A stretch of 42,265 nucleotides of DNA from a virus. The translations under genes and the position numbers were made by a program. The notes below the pieces were generated by a model. That model saw only the letters and a list, made by a program, of their open reading frames with translations. It was not told the DNA's origin and made no database searches. The stretch spans positions 1-42,265 of the IMG/VR virus record IMGVR_UViG_3300035670_000476; one strand, 5' to 3'. Shown here piece after piece: positions 22,633 to 30,460 of this stretch. Position 1 is the stretch's first letter, and each line of letters opens with the position of its first letter.

Positions 22633-23190
22633 TCAAATGGCAGTTCCGATGTACCTGATCGCCAGAATAGACTTCCGCGCATCGTAAACGAAGCCTTGGG
22701 GCGGTTCGACGGTTGCGGGAGTATAGAATAGCGCATCACGTTGCAAGTGAATCGCTTCCAGGCGATCCTCCAAGCGACGCCATACGTGCTCATACGGCTG
22801 ACCCATATCGCCAAAATGTACCGGCTGATCGAATCGGCAGTCCAGTTCAAACAACGCCTGACCATTGGCTACCTTAGGTGCCCAGTGTGCAGAGTTGTGG
22901 CTCAGATACAAACGACCATGGGTGAGGTCTTCCATTCGCAGGTCTTCACCATCGGTCCAGTGGTACATCCGAGAGACAACCACCTTGGCCTTTCCCTGCA
23001 TCCTCATCCGGAACAGATCAGCGAAGGAAGGCTGGTTACCCCAGTTGCGCAAGGTCTCCAGAGGGACCAAGTGGGGATTTTCAATCCGACGATGTGTGTA
23101 ACGGGGATGATACTTGATAGGTTGCGGTAAGTAGTCCACGGTAACTCCTTGGAACACTTTGGTGGTCAACTTGCTGAAGCGACCTCGCAT
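22633..23190 (-). CDS. Hypothetical protein, 185 aa
   Basis: Unrecognised, with a strong AAGGAGG ahead of the ATG. The protein is basic and rich in His, Arg and Tyr (KYHPRYTHRRIENPHL, LFRMRMQGKAKVVVSRMYHW, RLYLSHNSAHWAPKV). The C-terminal half contains a helix (YEHVWRRLEDRLEAIHLQ) and ends in a strand (ILAIRYIGTAI). No cysteine cluster, signal or membrane segment. It lies between the HslV-like peptidase and the wall hydrolase, all on the same strand with gaps of 9-44 bp, so it is probably in one operon with them. Confidence 0.85.
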   Translation of the reverse strand: MRGRFSKLTTKVFQGVTVDYLPQPIKYHPRYTHRRIENPHLVPLETLRNWGNQPSFADLFRMRMQGKAKVVVSRMYHWTDGEDLRMEDLTHGRLYLSHNSAHWAPKVANGQALFELDCRFDQPVHFGDMGQPYEHVWRRLEDRLEAIHLQRDALFYTPATVEPPQGFVYDARKSILAIRYIGTAI

Positions 23191-23199
23191 GGGTCCTCC

Positions 23200-24102
23200 T
23201 TAGGTGCGTGCCGGCAGCGGACCGGCCTTACCACGACGACGGCCCAGCGGCTGAACCGGCGTGGTCTTCTCAGTCAGTTCGGTGAGCTGCTTTTCTTGAG
23301 CCTTGCGGCCCTGCGTGCGCTTGCCCTTCTTCCCGGCCTTCTCAGCGGCAGCCTTTTCAGCTGCCTTGGCTTCAGCCTCCTTCCGCAGCTTTTCCTGGTC
23401 CTCACGGATCTTGGTTAGCTTCTTGTCGCGCGCGTCGTCGGTGTGGCTGTAACGGTTGGCGAACTCGGTGGTCTTCTTGGGCATGTCGTAAGCCTGAGAC
23501 TTACCAGCACGCTTACGCATGGCCATCACTTCAGCCTTCGCGTCGGTGATGTAATGCGGTTGGTTCGGCGACACCTTACCATCGACGATACGCAGCGCGT
23601 GTACCAGGTAACCACTACCCTCATCGATCAATGCCGCGGCCTTGACTGCATCCAGTGCCGAAGCGCCGTAAACGTGGTGTGCCGTCATGGCCGGGATCGC
23701 GCCAGAACCAGCCGCAACGAAGGCTTCAGGCTTGTGCTTGACCACGTTGACGCCTTGACCGTTGAAGCGGAAGACGTAGGTGTGCTTGTCGGTGACTAGA
23801 ATAACACCCACGGTGTTCTGCACACCGAATGAACCGCCGATGTCGTTGACGATCTTCATCTTCTCTTCCCACTTATGCAGGTGGTCGAGGATGAAGTTGG
23901 CACAACGCTCGAAGCTGTTGACCGAGCCAGACAGGCACATAGCGATCAGGCGCTCACCTTCGCAGGTGACAATCCCCGCCTTGGAGAGATCATCGATCTT
24001 GTAACTGTTTTCGATGCGGTGTTGCTTAGCCCCATTGGTCCAGGTCACCATGCTGTCCATAGCGAAGGTTTGTTCCAGACCATGATAAACGATCGTTGTC
24101 AT
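23200..24102 (-). CDS. HslV/proteasome-like Ntn-hydrolase with basic tail
   Basis: 300 aa. The start at 24102 gives MTTIVYHG, so removal of Met exposes an N-terminal Thr as in HslV peptidase. Further matches: a D at residue 16 (FAMDS), K35 in the usual lysine region (NSYKID), and AGSGAIPAM (131-139), the conserved GSG loop. Residues 141-170 continue the HslV-like helix region (DAVKAAALIDEGSG). HslV degrades unfolded proteins together with the HslU ATPase; no HslU is in the window. Residues ~200-300 form a long Lys/Ala/Glu tail (KLRKEAEAKAAEKAA) that bacterial HslV lacks. It may assemble with a host ATPase or process virion proteins; this is inference. Confidence 0.85.
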   Translation of the reverse strand: MTTIVYHGLEQTFAMDSMVTWTNGAKQHRIENSYKIDDLSKAGIVTCEGERLIAMCLSGSVNSFERCANFILDHLHKWEEKMKIVNDIGGSFGVQNTVGVILVTDKHTYVFRFNGQGVNVVKHKPEAFVAAGSGAIPAMTAHHVYGASALDAVKAAALIDEGSGYLVHALRIVDGKVSPNQPHYITDAKAEVMAMRKRAGKSQAYDMPKKTTEFANRYSHTDDARDKKLTKIREDQEKLRKEAEAKAAEKAAAEKAGKKGKRTQGRKAQEKQLTELTEKTTPVQPLGRRRGKAGPLPART

Positions 24103-24116
24103 TTTCGGTTTCTCGA

Positions 24117-24368
24117 TCAGATCGCCAGCGGACTCTTGTCGGCCCACCAGCTGGAAAGACGTTGCCACAGGGTGCGTGCCTGCGGTACGTCGGCGGTGCT
24201 CTTGTCGGGCTGTCCAATGCCACAGCGTGGGCAATGCCACGTGCCCCATCTGGGGTCTTGCGGGTCGGGGACGAAGTAACTGGGCCACTCACTGCGCGGG
24301 CAGCACGGGGCGGGTGCTTCAGTAGGCAACGTCAATCCCTTGGATCCATCACAGCAGCCACACGACAT
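24117..24368 (-). CDS. Small Cys-rich protein, 83 aa
   Basis: The start at 24368 (MSCGCCDGSKG) is chosen for the GGGGAGA upstream; the earlier ATG at 24389 has none. It contains two Cys groups: CGCC near the N-terminus with a CC pair at about residue 22, and HCPRCG around residues 45-50, followed by Trp-rich ARTLWQRLSSWWADK. The Cys groups could form a zinc ribbon. The hydrophobic/aromatic end may be a binding helix. It lies 14 bp after the HslV-like gene's start and is likely co-transcribed. Function unknown. Confidence 0.78.
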   Translation of the reverse strand: MSCGCCDGSKGLTLPTEAPAPCCPRSEWPSYFVPDPQDPRWGTWHCPRCGIGQPDKSTADVPQARTLWQRLSSWWADKSPLAI

Positions 24369-24398
24369 CTGTTTCTCCCCATTGGACATTTTGAAGAA

Positions 24399-24418
24399 GG
24401 GGGTAGTTTCCTACCCCC
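24399..24418 (-). terminator. Hairpin with GAAA loop
   Basis: GGGGGTAG / CTACCCCC; the loop is TTTC on plus, GAAA on the minus strand (GNRA type). It is followed on the minus strand by TTCTTC, without the TTATGC motif. It follows the gene ending at 24427. Confidence 0.75.
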
Positions 24419-24426
24419 TGCCCTTG

Positions 24427-25167
24427 TTACTTCACCAGGTCGCTGAAGCCCGGACCCATCGGCAGGATCATCTCCAGCCAATCGCCCTGCGGCAATTCCA
24501 GACCGAAATCGGCCAGCGTGCCGATCTTGACCAGATCCAGCGCTGAGACCGGCAAGCAGGTGCGCGCCTGCGAGCCGTCGGCGCCAGTCTGGGTGCCGAC
24601 CAAGATCACGTGCTGCAGGGTGGTCTGACCGCCCTGTGCCTTCCAGTACAGCAGCTGTTCGGCCTTGGTGAGCACATGAACCACCACCCAGGTGTATTCA
24701 TCGTCCACCACCTCGGCGTCCAGCTTGTCCTGACGGCTGACGACGTCGCCGGGCTTGAGGGTCATCGGGTTGTGGTCGGCCGCCTTGGTCAGGCTCTTGA
24801 GCGCTTCAGCGAGGCGGCTGGCGCGACGGTCCTGCAGGGTGGAATTGATGGTCTCGATGGCCGCTTCACGGTCGACCGGATTGAACATCAGCAGGTGAGC
24901 GCCGCTAAGACGGGTGGTGGCGCCGATGTCATCGTCAAAGACCATGTCGACGTTCACCATCGGCCGGCCCATGGCGTACTCGATGGACATGGAGGCTTCG
25001 AGCATGTAGGTCTTGTCCTTGGTCAGCGACGGACCCTTCTGCCAGTCGACGTTGGCCACCAGCGGCAGCTGGAGGACCTTGAGGTTGCCGTTGGTGAGCA
25101 GCATTTCAGCCAGCTTGTAGAGCTCACCGTACAGCTTGTCTTCCTGGGACTCGATGTCGTGATGCAT
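24427..25167 (-). CDS. Hypothetical protein, 246 aa
   Basis: Unrecognised. AAGGAAA precedes the ATG. The protein has a helical N-terminus (DKLYGELYKLAEMLLTNG), a beta-rich centre (TYMLEASMSIEYAMGRPMVNVDMVFDDD), a helical stretch (REAAIETINSTLQDRRASRLAEALKSLTKAAD), and a C-terminal part with YTWVVVHVLTKAEQLLYWK and LQHVILVGTQ. No known active-site motif. Codon use is strongly C/G-biased, like the large neighbours. It is flanked by hairpins on both sides and so may be transcribed alone. Confidence 0.86.
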   Translation of the reverse strand: MHHDIESQEDKLYGELYKLAEMLLTNGNLKVLQLPLVANVDWQKGPSLTKDKTYMLEASMSIEYAMGRPMVNVDMVFDDDIGATTRLSGAHLLMFNPVDREAAIETINSTLQDRRASRLAEALKSLTKAADHNPMTLKPGDVVSRQDKLDAEVVDDEYTWVVVHVLTKAEQLLYWKAQGGQTTLQHVILVGTQTGADGSQARTCLPVSALDLVKIGTLADFGLELPQGDWLEMILPMGPGFSDLVK

Positions 25168-25274
25168 GGTCGGTTTCCTTGTTTCTTGTAGTGGTTGTGA
25201 AATTGGAGTAGGCAGAGAATGAAGGTGGCGTGTAGAGATTTACGACTCCGACCCGCCGATAAAGCAGAATAAAG

Positions 25275-25294
25275 CCCCCACCCGAAGGTGGGGG
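25275..25294 (-). terminator. UUCG hairpin followed by CTTTATTC
   Basis: CCCCCACC / GGTGGGGG with loop CGAA (TTCG on minus), then GCTTTATTCTGC. It separates the 562-aa gene from the 246-aa gene. The 100 bp between it and the next start show no clear -10/-35 pair. Confidence 0.87.
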
Positions 25295-25306
25295 CGCTTG
25301 TGCCGA

Positions 25307-26995
25307 TTACTCGGCCGCAACCACCGTGATGTGGTCTTCGCTGCCGTCGGCGCGAACGCCGACGATCAGCGCGTTGTTGAGCCACCAACCCACAGCACCC
25401 TTTTCATGATCCGCCAGCGGATCGTTGTTGGAGTACTGCTCGATGACCTTGCTGACCTCGTACAGGTCCGGTCGCAGGGTTTCCGGGAACAGCGAGGAGC
25501 CGGACGTCAGGCGGTGGTGACCGTTGACGTAGAGCGCCAACAGCTGACCATTGCCCAAGCGCATGCGCTCGAGCATGTTGGTGACCACAGCGATTTCCGC
25601 ACGGCCGGTTTCACGTACTTCAGCAGCCAGTGCTTCGCCATACTCGCTCAGAGGACGAGGCTGGCTCGGCTGGTACCCGGAGTACGGGTAGCGGTCTTCC
25701 TGGTCGTCCCACTTCAGGATCGGCGGGGCATCCAGATTGACGGCGGTGGTCAGACCGATGAGGATGGCCGAATGACCGGGACGGCTGAACTGATGATACA
25801 GGCGATCGAACTCCTGGATCACTTCGCCCAGCTGGCTCAGGCGAACCGTCCGCTTACGCGGCGGCAGCTTGGCCGGAGCGTCCGGCTTGGTGCTCAACTG
25901 CTTGTCGAAGAACCCACCGCTCTTGGTTTCTTCCTGCACCGCTTCCTTGCGCTCCCAGACGCGATCGATGACTTCGGCCAGTGGCAGTGCACGACGGGCC
26001 ATCGACGGAGCCAGACCACGCTCCTCGAAGATCTGGTTGGCACGGTGGATCGTGCCATCCTTCGGAGCAGCCACCTGACGGCGGTAACGGATACCGTTGC
26101 CGTTGGTAGCCAACCAGTTCAGCGCGTTCTTGATCTGATGCTCGTTTTCACCTGCATCCTTCATGCGCGAGAGGAACCCGCCCAGTAGCGCGCCAGCGGT
26201 GTCCATGCGAATGACGGCCTGGTTGCCACGCATGGCGTAGTTGTTCAGCAGTCGGCTGCGATCGATGCCCGTGGTGGCTTCAAACACCGCCTTGACCTCC
26301 ACGAAGGCTTCCAGGTTGCTGACGAACTTGCGCAGTTCGAGCGACTCACCGAAGGCGTTGTTGATGTGGATGATCGAGGCCCGTACCAGCGCCGGATCAT
26401 ACGCCTTGAGCGAACGCACCAGCATGTCGCGCTGGTCTTCACGCTGAGACAGACGCGTGTACGCGTCCAGCGTGTTGCCGGCGATCAGGGTACGGACCGC
26501 CGAAGGGTCGAGTTCGAAATGGAAGTGGTCAAAACCACCGGCCATCTTGACGCCCAACAGCTTATGACCGGCCTTGACTTCATCGATCGGGAACACGCCG
26601 ATCACGTTGGCCTTGAGCAGCGCTTCCTGGGCTGCGATCACGCCCGGCTTGAAGATGTCATCGACCTGGTCGGCCTCCGGCATCAAGGTGCGGACGATCT
26701 TGCCGGTGTGGGTGTCCAGGATGGCGCTGGTCAGGTAGCGGTTGACGAACGTGCGGCAGCAGGAGCAGTCGTATTCGGCAGCAGTGCGCTCATCGAGCAC
26801 GCTGGTGAAGGTCAGGTACAGACCATCCACATCCAGCTGTACCCATGCATAGCGGCCGCCGTAGGTGGGATGGGTGCCCACGACCAGGGCAAGGGCGGCC
26901 TTCAAACGCTCGGCCAGTGCGGCATTGAAGCGAGCCACTTCCTGCGACATGGCAACACGGTCGACAGTGCTGCCGATGAATACCTTCTCATTCAT
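25307..26995 (-). CDS. Large hypothetical protein, 562 aa
   Basis: Unrecognised. The start at 26995 (MNEKVFIGST) has AAGGA eight bases upstream, whereas the ATG three codons earlier lies too close to it. The protein has a beta-rich start (YAWVQLDVDGLYLTFTSVLDE), a CSCC cluster at about residues 77-80, a region around 150-330 with FHFELDPSAVRTLIAG and ELRKFVSNLEAFVEVKAVFE, a basic linker (KLPPRKRTVRLSQ, about 390-400), and a C-terminal alpha/beta part (SEYGEALAAEVRETGRAEIAVV). Codon bias suggests good expression. No signal peptide or known catalytic motif can be named. Confidence 0.87.
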   Translation of the reverse strand: MNEKVFIGSTVDRVAMSQEVARFNAALAERLKAALALVVGTHPTYGGRYAWVQLDVDGLYLTFTSVLDERTAAEYDCSCCRTFVNRYLTSAILDTHTGKIVRTLMPEADQVDDIFKPGVIAAQEALLKANVIGVFPIDEVKAGHKLLGVKMAGGFDHFHFELDPSAVRTLIAGNTLDAYTRLSQREDQRDMLVRSLKAYDPALVRASIIHINNAFGESLELRKFVSNLEAFVEVKAVFEATTGIDRSRLLNNYAMRGNQAVIRMDTAGALLGGFLSRMKDAGENEHQIKNALNWLATNGNGIRYRRQVAAPKDGTIHRANQIFEERGLAPSMARRALPLAEVIDRVWERKEAVQEETKSGGFFDKQLSTKPDAPAKLPPRKRTVRLSQLGEVIQEFDRLYHQFSRPGHSAILIGLTTAVNLDAPPILKWDDQEDRYPYSGYQPSQPRPLSEYGEALAAEVRETGRAEIAVVTNMLERMRLGNGQLLALYVNGHHRLTSGSSLFPETLRPDLYEVSKVIEQYSNNDPLADHEKGAVGWWLNNALIVGVRADGSEDHITVVAAE

Positions 26996-27029
26996 TGCGT
27001 ACATTCCTTGGTTGGATTCAGACGATGGT

Positions 27030-27057
27030 ACAGCTTAATTTCTTTTTAGGCGGCATA
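27030..27057 (-). promoter_or_regulatory. Weak promoter-like element
   Basis: On the minus strand CCTAAAAAGAAATTAAG is followed by CTGTACCATCG. Spacing from the A-rich block to the -10-like position equals that of the element at 29433 (which has CTATAATATCG), and both ends of the two elements are identical. It lies upstream of the 562-aa gene, after the hairpin at 27059. The -10 is poor, so use is uncertain. Confidence 0.3.
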
Positions 27058-27058
27058 A

Positions 27059-27080
27059 GTCCCCACCCGAAGGTGGGGAC
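27059..27080 (-). terminator. UUCG hairpin followed by CTTATGCC
   Basis: GTCCCCACC / GGTGGGGAC with loop CGAA (TTCG on minus), then TTATGCCGCC. It follows the 91-aa gene. Confidence 0.88.
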
Positions 27081-27086
27081 CTTGTT

Positions 27087-27362
27087 TCAAGAGAGCACTT
27101 CCAGTTGCTCGCAGACCCGTTCGTAGTTCACTACTTGCCGGACCATCGATTGGTAGACAGCCATGGGTAAGAATTCCCGTACCCGTTCCAGGTTGGCTTC
27201 CAGTTCGATGATCTTGACACGGATCGATCGCACGGTCTCATGTCGGATTGCTTTCCCGAACATGTCAGAGTACAGACCGTTGATCAAAAACCGGGCACGT
27301 GCGCGGGCTTTGGGTGATTGATCAAGGGCTGGTCTGGTTACGTAGTGCTCTTTATTCCCCAT
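27087..27362 (-). CDS. Small helical protein, 91 aa
   Basis: Unrecognised. Basic N-terminal third (MGNKEHYVTRPALDQSPKARARARF), then two probable helices (ETVRSIRVKIIELEANLERVREF and MVRQVVNYERVCEQLEVL) that could pair as a coiled coil. GAGAT lies upstream of the ATG. It is the last gene of the run that begins with the 452-aa gene. Small basic-helical proteins of this kind are often nucleic-acid binding, but that is a guess. Confidence 0.8.
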   Translation of the reverse strand: MGNKEHYVTRPALDQSPKARARARFLINGLYSDMFGKAIRHETVRSIRVKIIELEANLERVREFLPMAVYQSMVRQVVNYERVCEQLEVLS

Positions 27363-27389
27363 TGGTGGATCTCAGATAGTTTCCCCATA

Positions 27390-27995
27390 CTATCTCGGCT
27401 TGAGGCGGCCGGTGAGGATCAGCTGCGCGCGCAGGTCCGATTCCGAGCCCCGACGCAGGGCGCGTTCAACGGCGTTGCGCTGCTGCTTGGCCTTACCTTG
27501 CCGGATCCTGCGCTGGGCATCCCAGTAGTTGGCCTGAATCCGCATGGTCTTCTGAACGTCGGCAATGTTCACATCCACCATGGTCCAGTAGACGTTATTG
27601 ACGATGTCCAACCATGCGTTGGGGCGTTCATGATCCTTGATGCCATACAGCTTCTTGCGGCTGGTGTTGTCCTTGTTGAAGTCGACGCGCTCGGTGGGGA
27701 CGAACGAGCCGTCCCACAGAGCGGTGAGCATCAACACCAACGATTCCCGGTCATGGATGGCCGGGTCGTAGATCACCAACGTCTGGTAGCCGTGAGGTGA
27801 GATCGAGGCGATCTTACCCACCTCCCCCAAGTGCCGGATAGCACGAGAGGGATTGCCACCTTCGAACTCGACGTTACCCATCACCTGAAAGCGATGGTTC
27901 TCCAAGAAGCGATTCTCGAAGTCGTCGTTGTGCATGGTCAGGCGCTGTACAAACTTCGGCAGTGCGAAGGGACGCTTAATGGCCAATGTTCTCAT
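27390..27995 (-). CDS. Hypothetical protein, 201 aa
   Basis: Unrecognised. Two starts are possible: ATG at 27995, directly next to AAGAGG, or TTG at 27986 (MAIKRPFALPKF), nine bases after GAGG, which is the better spacing. Either way the gene overlaps the end of the preceding one. The protein is mixed alpha/beta, with YQTLVIYDPAIHDRESLVLML and a basic C-terminus (DAQRRIRQGKAKQQRNAVERALRRG). That tail suggests nucleic-acid contact. No known family motif. Confidence 0.83.
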   Translation of the reverse strand: MRTLAIKRPFALPKFVQRLTMHNDDFENRFLENHRFQVMGNVEFEGGNPSRAIRHLGEVGKIASISPHGYQTLVIYDPAIHDRESLVLMLTALWDGSFVPTERVDFNKDNTSRKKLYGIKDHERPNAWLDIVNNVYWTMVDVNIADVQKTMRIQANYWDAQRRIRQGKAKQQRNAVERALRRGSESDLRAQLILTGRLKPR

Positions 27996-29334
27996 CCTCT
28001 TGGTTTTCCTTTTCCTTGACCTCTGACTTAAAGGTCATCAGGTTCTGTAGGATGTTGGACGTATTGATCGTAACGAAAACATCGTATTTATTCGACGCTC
28101 GGTCACCTTCGAACTTGGCAGCCATGTCCGTTCGGAGCTTTTCGAGATCGATGTCAAACTGCGCCCAGAACTTCGAGAACCGCGCTGCTTGCGATTCACC
28201 AGACCCGTACCGCGGCGCCAGCAGTTCATACATCGCCTCCACCACTTCCTGCGAACGAGCAGGTCCACTACTGCCGTCGGGGGCGTTGTACTTGGGCAGT
28301 GTGTTGTCGTAGTGGAAAACCAGCCTCAGGTAGGCTTCGCGCAGCGCCGCGGGTGGTTCGATGGGGAGTTTGCCGTCAGCACCTCGCCACGCTTCTTCCA
28401 GCGAGGTCATCGGCAGCCAGAGCAGGTAGTTGGGGGTAAAGGTCGTTTCACCGATCTTGCAGGTGGCCCTGTCCTGCAAGACCTGCAGGATGTGCTTGAT
28501 CTGCTTGAACACGCCCCTGGTGGTGCCCGCCGGCAACTCAGTGATGAACGCCCGCTGGATAACGACCTTACGAGTCACATGCCACTGGCGACCACCCTCG
28601 TGGTTGATGAAACTGCGATAGTGCGTGCCGTTCTCACGATCGTTACCGGTGAAGTGGATAGCCAGTTCCTTGGTGACTTCCCACTGGGAGTGCTTCTTGT
28701 TGGCACGATCACGGACGTGGATGATCAGGATCTCGGTGGAGGGACTGTAGTTCCACACCCACTCCGTTTGCGAGTCACGCACCACCATACCCGAAGCGTT
28801 GATGTTGGACGTCCACATCTTGGGGATCTCAAACACCGCATTGAGCATCATTTGCGTTGTGGTGTCCATCCACTCTTCCTGGAAGGTCACATCTTCAGGG
28901 TCATGCGTCAAGATCGCGTACATGTTCGTACACGTCACATCAAACACCTCAGCCGCTGCCTTGCTGGCCTCCAAGGTTTCCTTGACTTTGACTGCCGGCA
29001 GGTTGTACTCGTTCGGCACATCGCTGATCGTGTACTCGGAGAAGTACTTGACGAGCTCGTTGGCGATGTGGAATTTGCGCAGCGCGTAGCCGGTGTACAA
29101 GCTGGTCACGCGCAACACCGTTGCTTGGAAGAGGTCGCTCAGACGCGTCCCTTCCGGCATGCTGTGTTCAAGTTCGTCGAGCGTCACGATTCCCAACTGC
29201 CGGGTGACGGTACCATGGAGAGCGTAACGATCGGTCACGCCGAGGTTTTCCACCACAATGCTCAGGGTGAACTTACCGCCATCCTTCTCGTCAAAGAAGA
29301 AAGACACCGCGGTCTTACGGGTATTGCTGTTCAT
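27976..29334 (-). CDS. Large hypothetical protein, 452 aa
   Basis: Unrecognised. The start at 29334 (MNSNTRKTAVSFFFDEKDGG) is set by GAGGT upstream; GTG at 29346 has none. The N-terminal region is beta-rich (SFFFDEKDGGKFTLSIVVENLG), the middle has EWVWNYSPSTEILIIHVRDRANKK and WHVTRKVVIQRAFITELP, and the C-terminal part is helical and charged, ending VKEKENQEDENIGH. A promoter-like TATAAT at 29433 is 99 bp upstream, so this is probably the first gene of a unit running to 27087. No known catalytic signature. Confidence 0.86.
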   Translation of the reverse strand: MNSNTRKTAVSFFFDEKDGGKFTLSIVVENLGVTDRYALHGTVTRQLGIVTLDELEHSMPEGTRLSDLFQATVLRVTSLYTGYALRKFHIANELVKYFSEYTISDVPNEYNLPAVKVKETLEASKAAAEVFDVTCTNMYAILTHDPEDVTFQEEWMDTTTQMMLNAVFEIPKMWTSNINASGMVVRDSQTEWVWNYSPSTEILIIHVRDRANKKHSQWEVTKELAIHFTGNDRENGTHYRSFINHEGGRQWHVTRKVVIQRAFITELPAGTTRGVFKQIKHILQVLQDRATCKIGETTFTPNYLLWLPMTSLEEAWRGADGKLPIEPPAALREAYLRLVFHYDNTLPKYNAPDGSSGPARSQEVVEAMYELLAPRYGSGESQAARFSKFWAQFDIDLEKLRTDMAAKFEGDRASNKYDVFVTINTSNILQNLMTFKSEVKEKENQEDENIGH

Positions 29335-29430
29335 TTTTAACCTCACTGGGTTTTAGGGAAACCTACTTGACCTTTTTGCCTCTGTGGCGCGGCCTTGCAG
29401 GGAGGATTCGTTACCACCACCCTCAAATCG

Positions 29431-29458
29431 ATATTATAGTCCTTTGAATTTTTAGGAT
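29431..29458 (-). promoter_or_regulatory. Putative promoter, TATAAT with A-rich upstream block
   Basis: On the minus strand TATAAT (29433-29438) is preceded by TTCAAAGGAC and CCTAAAAA. It matches the upstream part of the elements at 6602 and 31609; a sigma70 -35 box is absent. It lies in the 189-bp gap between the hairpin at 29495 and the 452-aa gene. Confidence 0.55.
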
Positions 29459-29494
29459 CTCTTTGGTTCAAGCCAAAAAACAAAGGCCATAAAG

Positions 29495-29516
29495 CCCCCT
29501 CCCCGAAGGGAGGGGG
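29495..29516 (-). terminator. UUCG hairpin followed by CTTTATGG
   Basis: CCCCCTCCC / GGGAGGGGG with loop CGAA (TTCG on minus), then GCTTTATGGCC, with a T-run (TTTGTTTTTTGG) a few bases further. It follows the gene ending at 29524. Confidence 0.88.
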
Positions 29517-29523
29517 TGTGCCA

Positions 29524-29904
29524 TTACGCGTAGGGCTTGTGGTAGTCCGGCGTCCTGCGGTAGTAATCGCGCACCGTACCCATCGGTACGATGGCGTGAT
29601 GTGCCAGGCGCGGATCGTAGACGCCACCATCGGGCAACACGATCAGGAAGGGCACGTCACCGACTTCACGCTGCAGGCGGTGGACCAGATGCGAGACGGT
29701 CATGCGCTCGCTCAGTGCCGTCTCGTAGCGGTAACCGGCGCCGACACTACGGCGGATGGTGTTCTCCACCGGGGTCTGCTTGATGAACAGATGACCGGGG
29801 CAGAGGAACACGATCTGCACGTTCTCACGATTCCAGACTGCGCTGGTCACGTCGTTGAAGGTCACCTTCTCGATCTTCAGGTTCTCAGGGTCGCGCTTGA
29901 TCAT
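29524..29904 (-). CDS. Hypothetical protein, 126 aa
   Basis: Unrecognised. AAAGGAAAA precedes the ATG, which overlaps the TGA of the upstream lipoprotein gene. It is mixed alpha/beta, with ENVQIVFLCPGHLFIKQTP and VPFLIVLPDGGVYDPRLAHHA, ending in a Tyr/Arg/Pro-rich tail (DYYRRTPDYHKPY). No signal or membrane segment. It is the last gene of the exported-protein cluster, before the hairpin at 29495. Confidence 0.82.
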   Translation of the reverse strand: MIKRDPENLKIEKVTFNDVTSAVWNRENVQIVFLCPGHLFIKQTPVENTIRRSVGAGYRYETALSERMTVSHLVHRLQREVGDVPFLIVLPDGGVYDPRLAHHAIVPMGTVRDYYRRTPDYHKPYA

Positions 29905-30161
29905 TCGTTTTCCTTTGGTCTTGGGTGGGACAAGGGCGCCTCACCTAGAAGACCCGAAGGGCATTCGGCCTTGAGCGCTGATTCAGCCAGTTGACGACAT
30001 TCGCGCACGACTTCGGCTGGCAGTTGTCCGCCTGCGGTGCGGCCGGCTTCCCGCATACAGGTTTCGAAGACCTGCTGCACGCGACCAGTCGGAGTGGCAG
30101 GTTCAACCCGCTTACAACCGGCCGCAGCCAGCACCACCAACATCATTGCAACCCACTTCAT
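29901..30161 (-). CDS. Small lipoprotein, 86 aa
   Basis: The start at 30161 has AAGGACAAG upstream and opens MKWVAMMLVVLAAAGCKR: a short lipoprotein signal with lipobox AAGC (C17), so the mature protein is lipid-anchored. The remaining ~69 residues are hydrophilic and contain three more Cys (FETCMREAG, VRECRQLA, KAECPSG). Size and anchor recall outer-membrane spanins, but the candidate partner genes upstream do not clearly look like an inner spanin. It overlaps both neighbours by 4 bp. Export is fairly sure; lysis role is speculative. Confidence 0.82.
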   Translation of the reverse strand: MKWVAMMLVVLAAAGCKRVEPATPTGRVQQVFETCMREAGRTAGGQLPAEVVRECRQLAESALKAECPSGLLGEAPLSHPRPKENE

Positions 30162-30460
30162 GTCTTGTCCTTGTTTTGGTATTGGCGGAAAGCTTCGCCA
30201 GGTGAATTGGCCTCGAAGAAAACCCCCACCTTGGTTTCCTGACGGTTGGCGATGTGGTCGATGATGTACCAACCCGCCTCGACGCTCAACAACTTCTTGC
30301 GCTCGTTACCGACGTACCGGTGGGTACGACGGCGTGCCGGATACATTCGACTGTTGGCGTAATTGATGGTCCCGCCAACCCGCTCGATTTCCGGTATGTC
30401 ACGCACCGGAGTAGCGAAGACCTGCAGGAAGATTTTACCGACTTCAGAGAGAAATCCCAT
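30158..30460 (-). CDS. Small basic protein, 100 aa
   Basis: GGAGGG stands before the ATG, which overlaps the upstream TAA (TAATG). N-terminal MGFLSEVGKIFLQVFATP could be an amphipathic helix. The middle is basic (NSRMYPARRRTHRYVGNERKK), and the rest mixed (AGWYIIDHIANRQETKVGVFF). No membrane segment is convincing. It lies between two exported proteins in a chain of overlapping genes, so it may belong to the same envelope-related function. Otherwise unrecognised. Confidence 0.8.
   Translation of the reverse strand: MGFLSEVGKIFLQVFATPVRDIPEIERVGGTINYANSRMYPARRRTHRYVGNERKKLLSVEAGWYIIDHIANRQETKVGVFFEANSPGEAFRQYQNKDKT

Noticed and set aside
29343-29630. Minus-strand 95-codon frame across the promoter/terminator region
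   Set aside because: It runs through the UUCG hairpin and the TATAAT element and overlaps the 126-aa gene in another frame; low-complexity Thr/Arg/Pro content.
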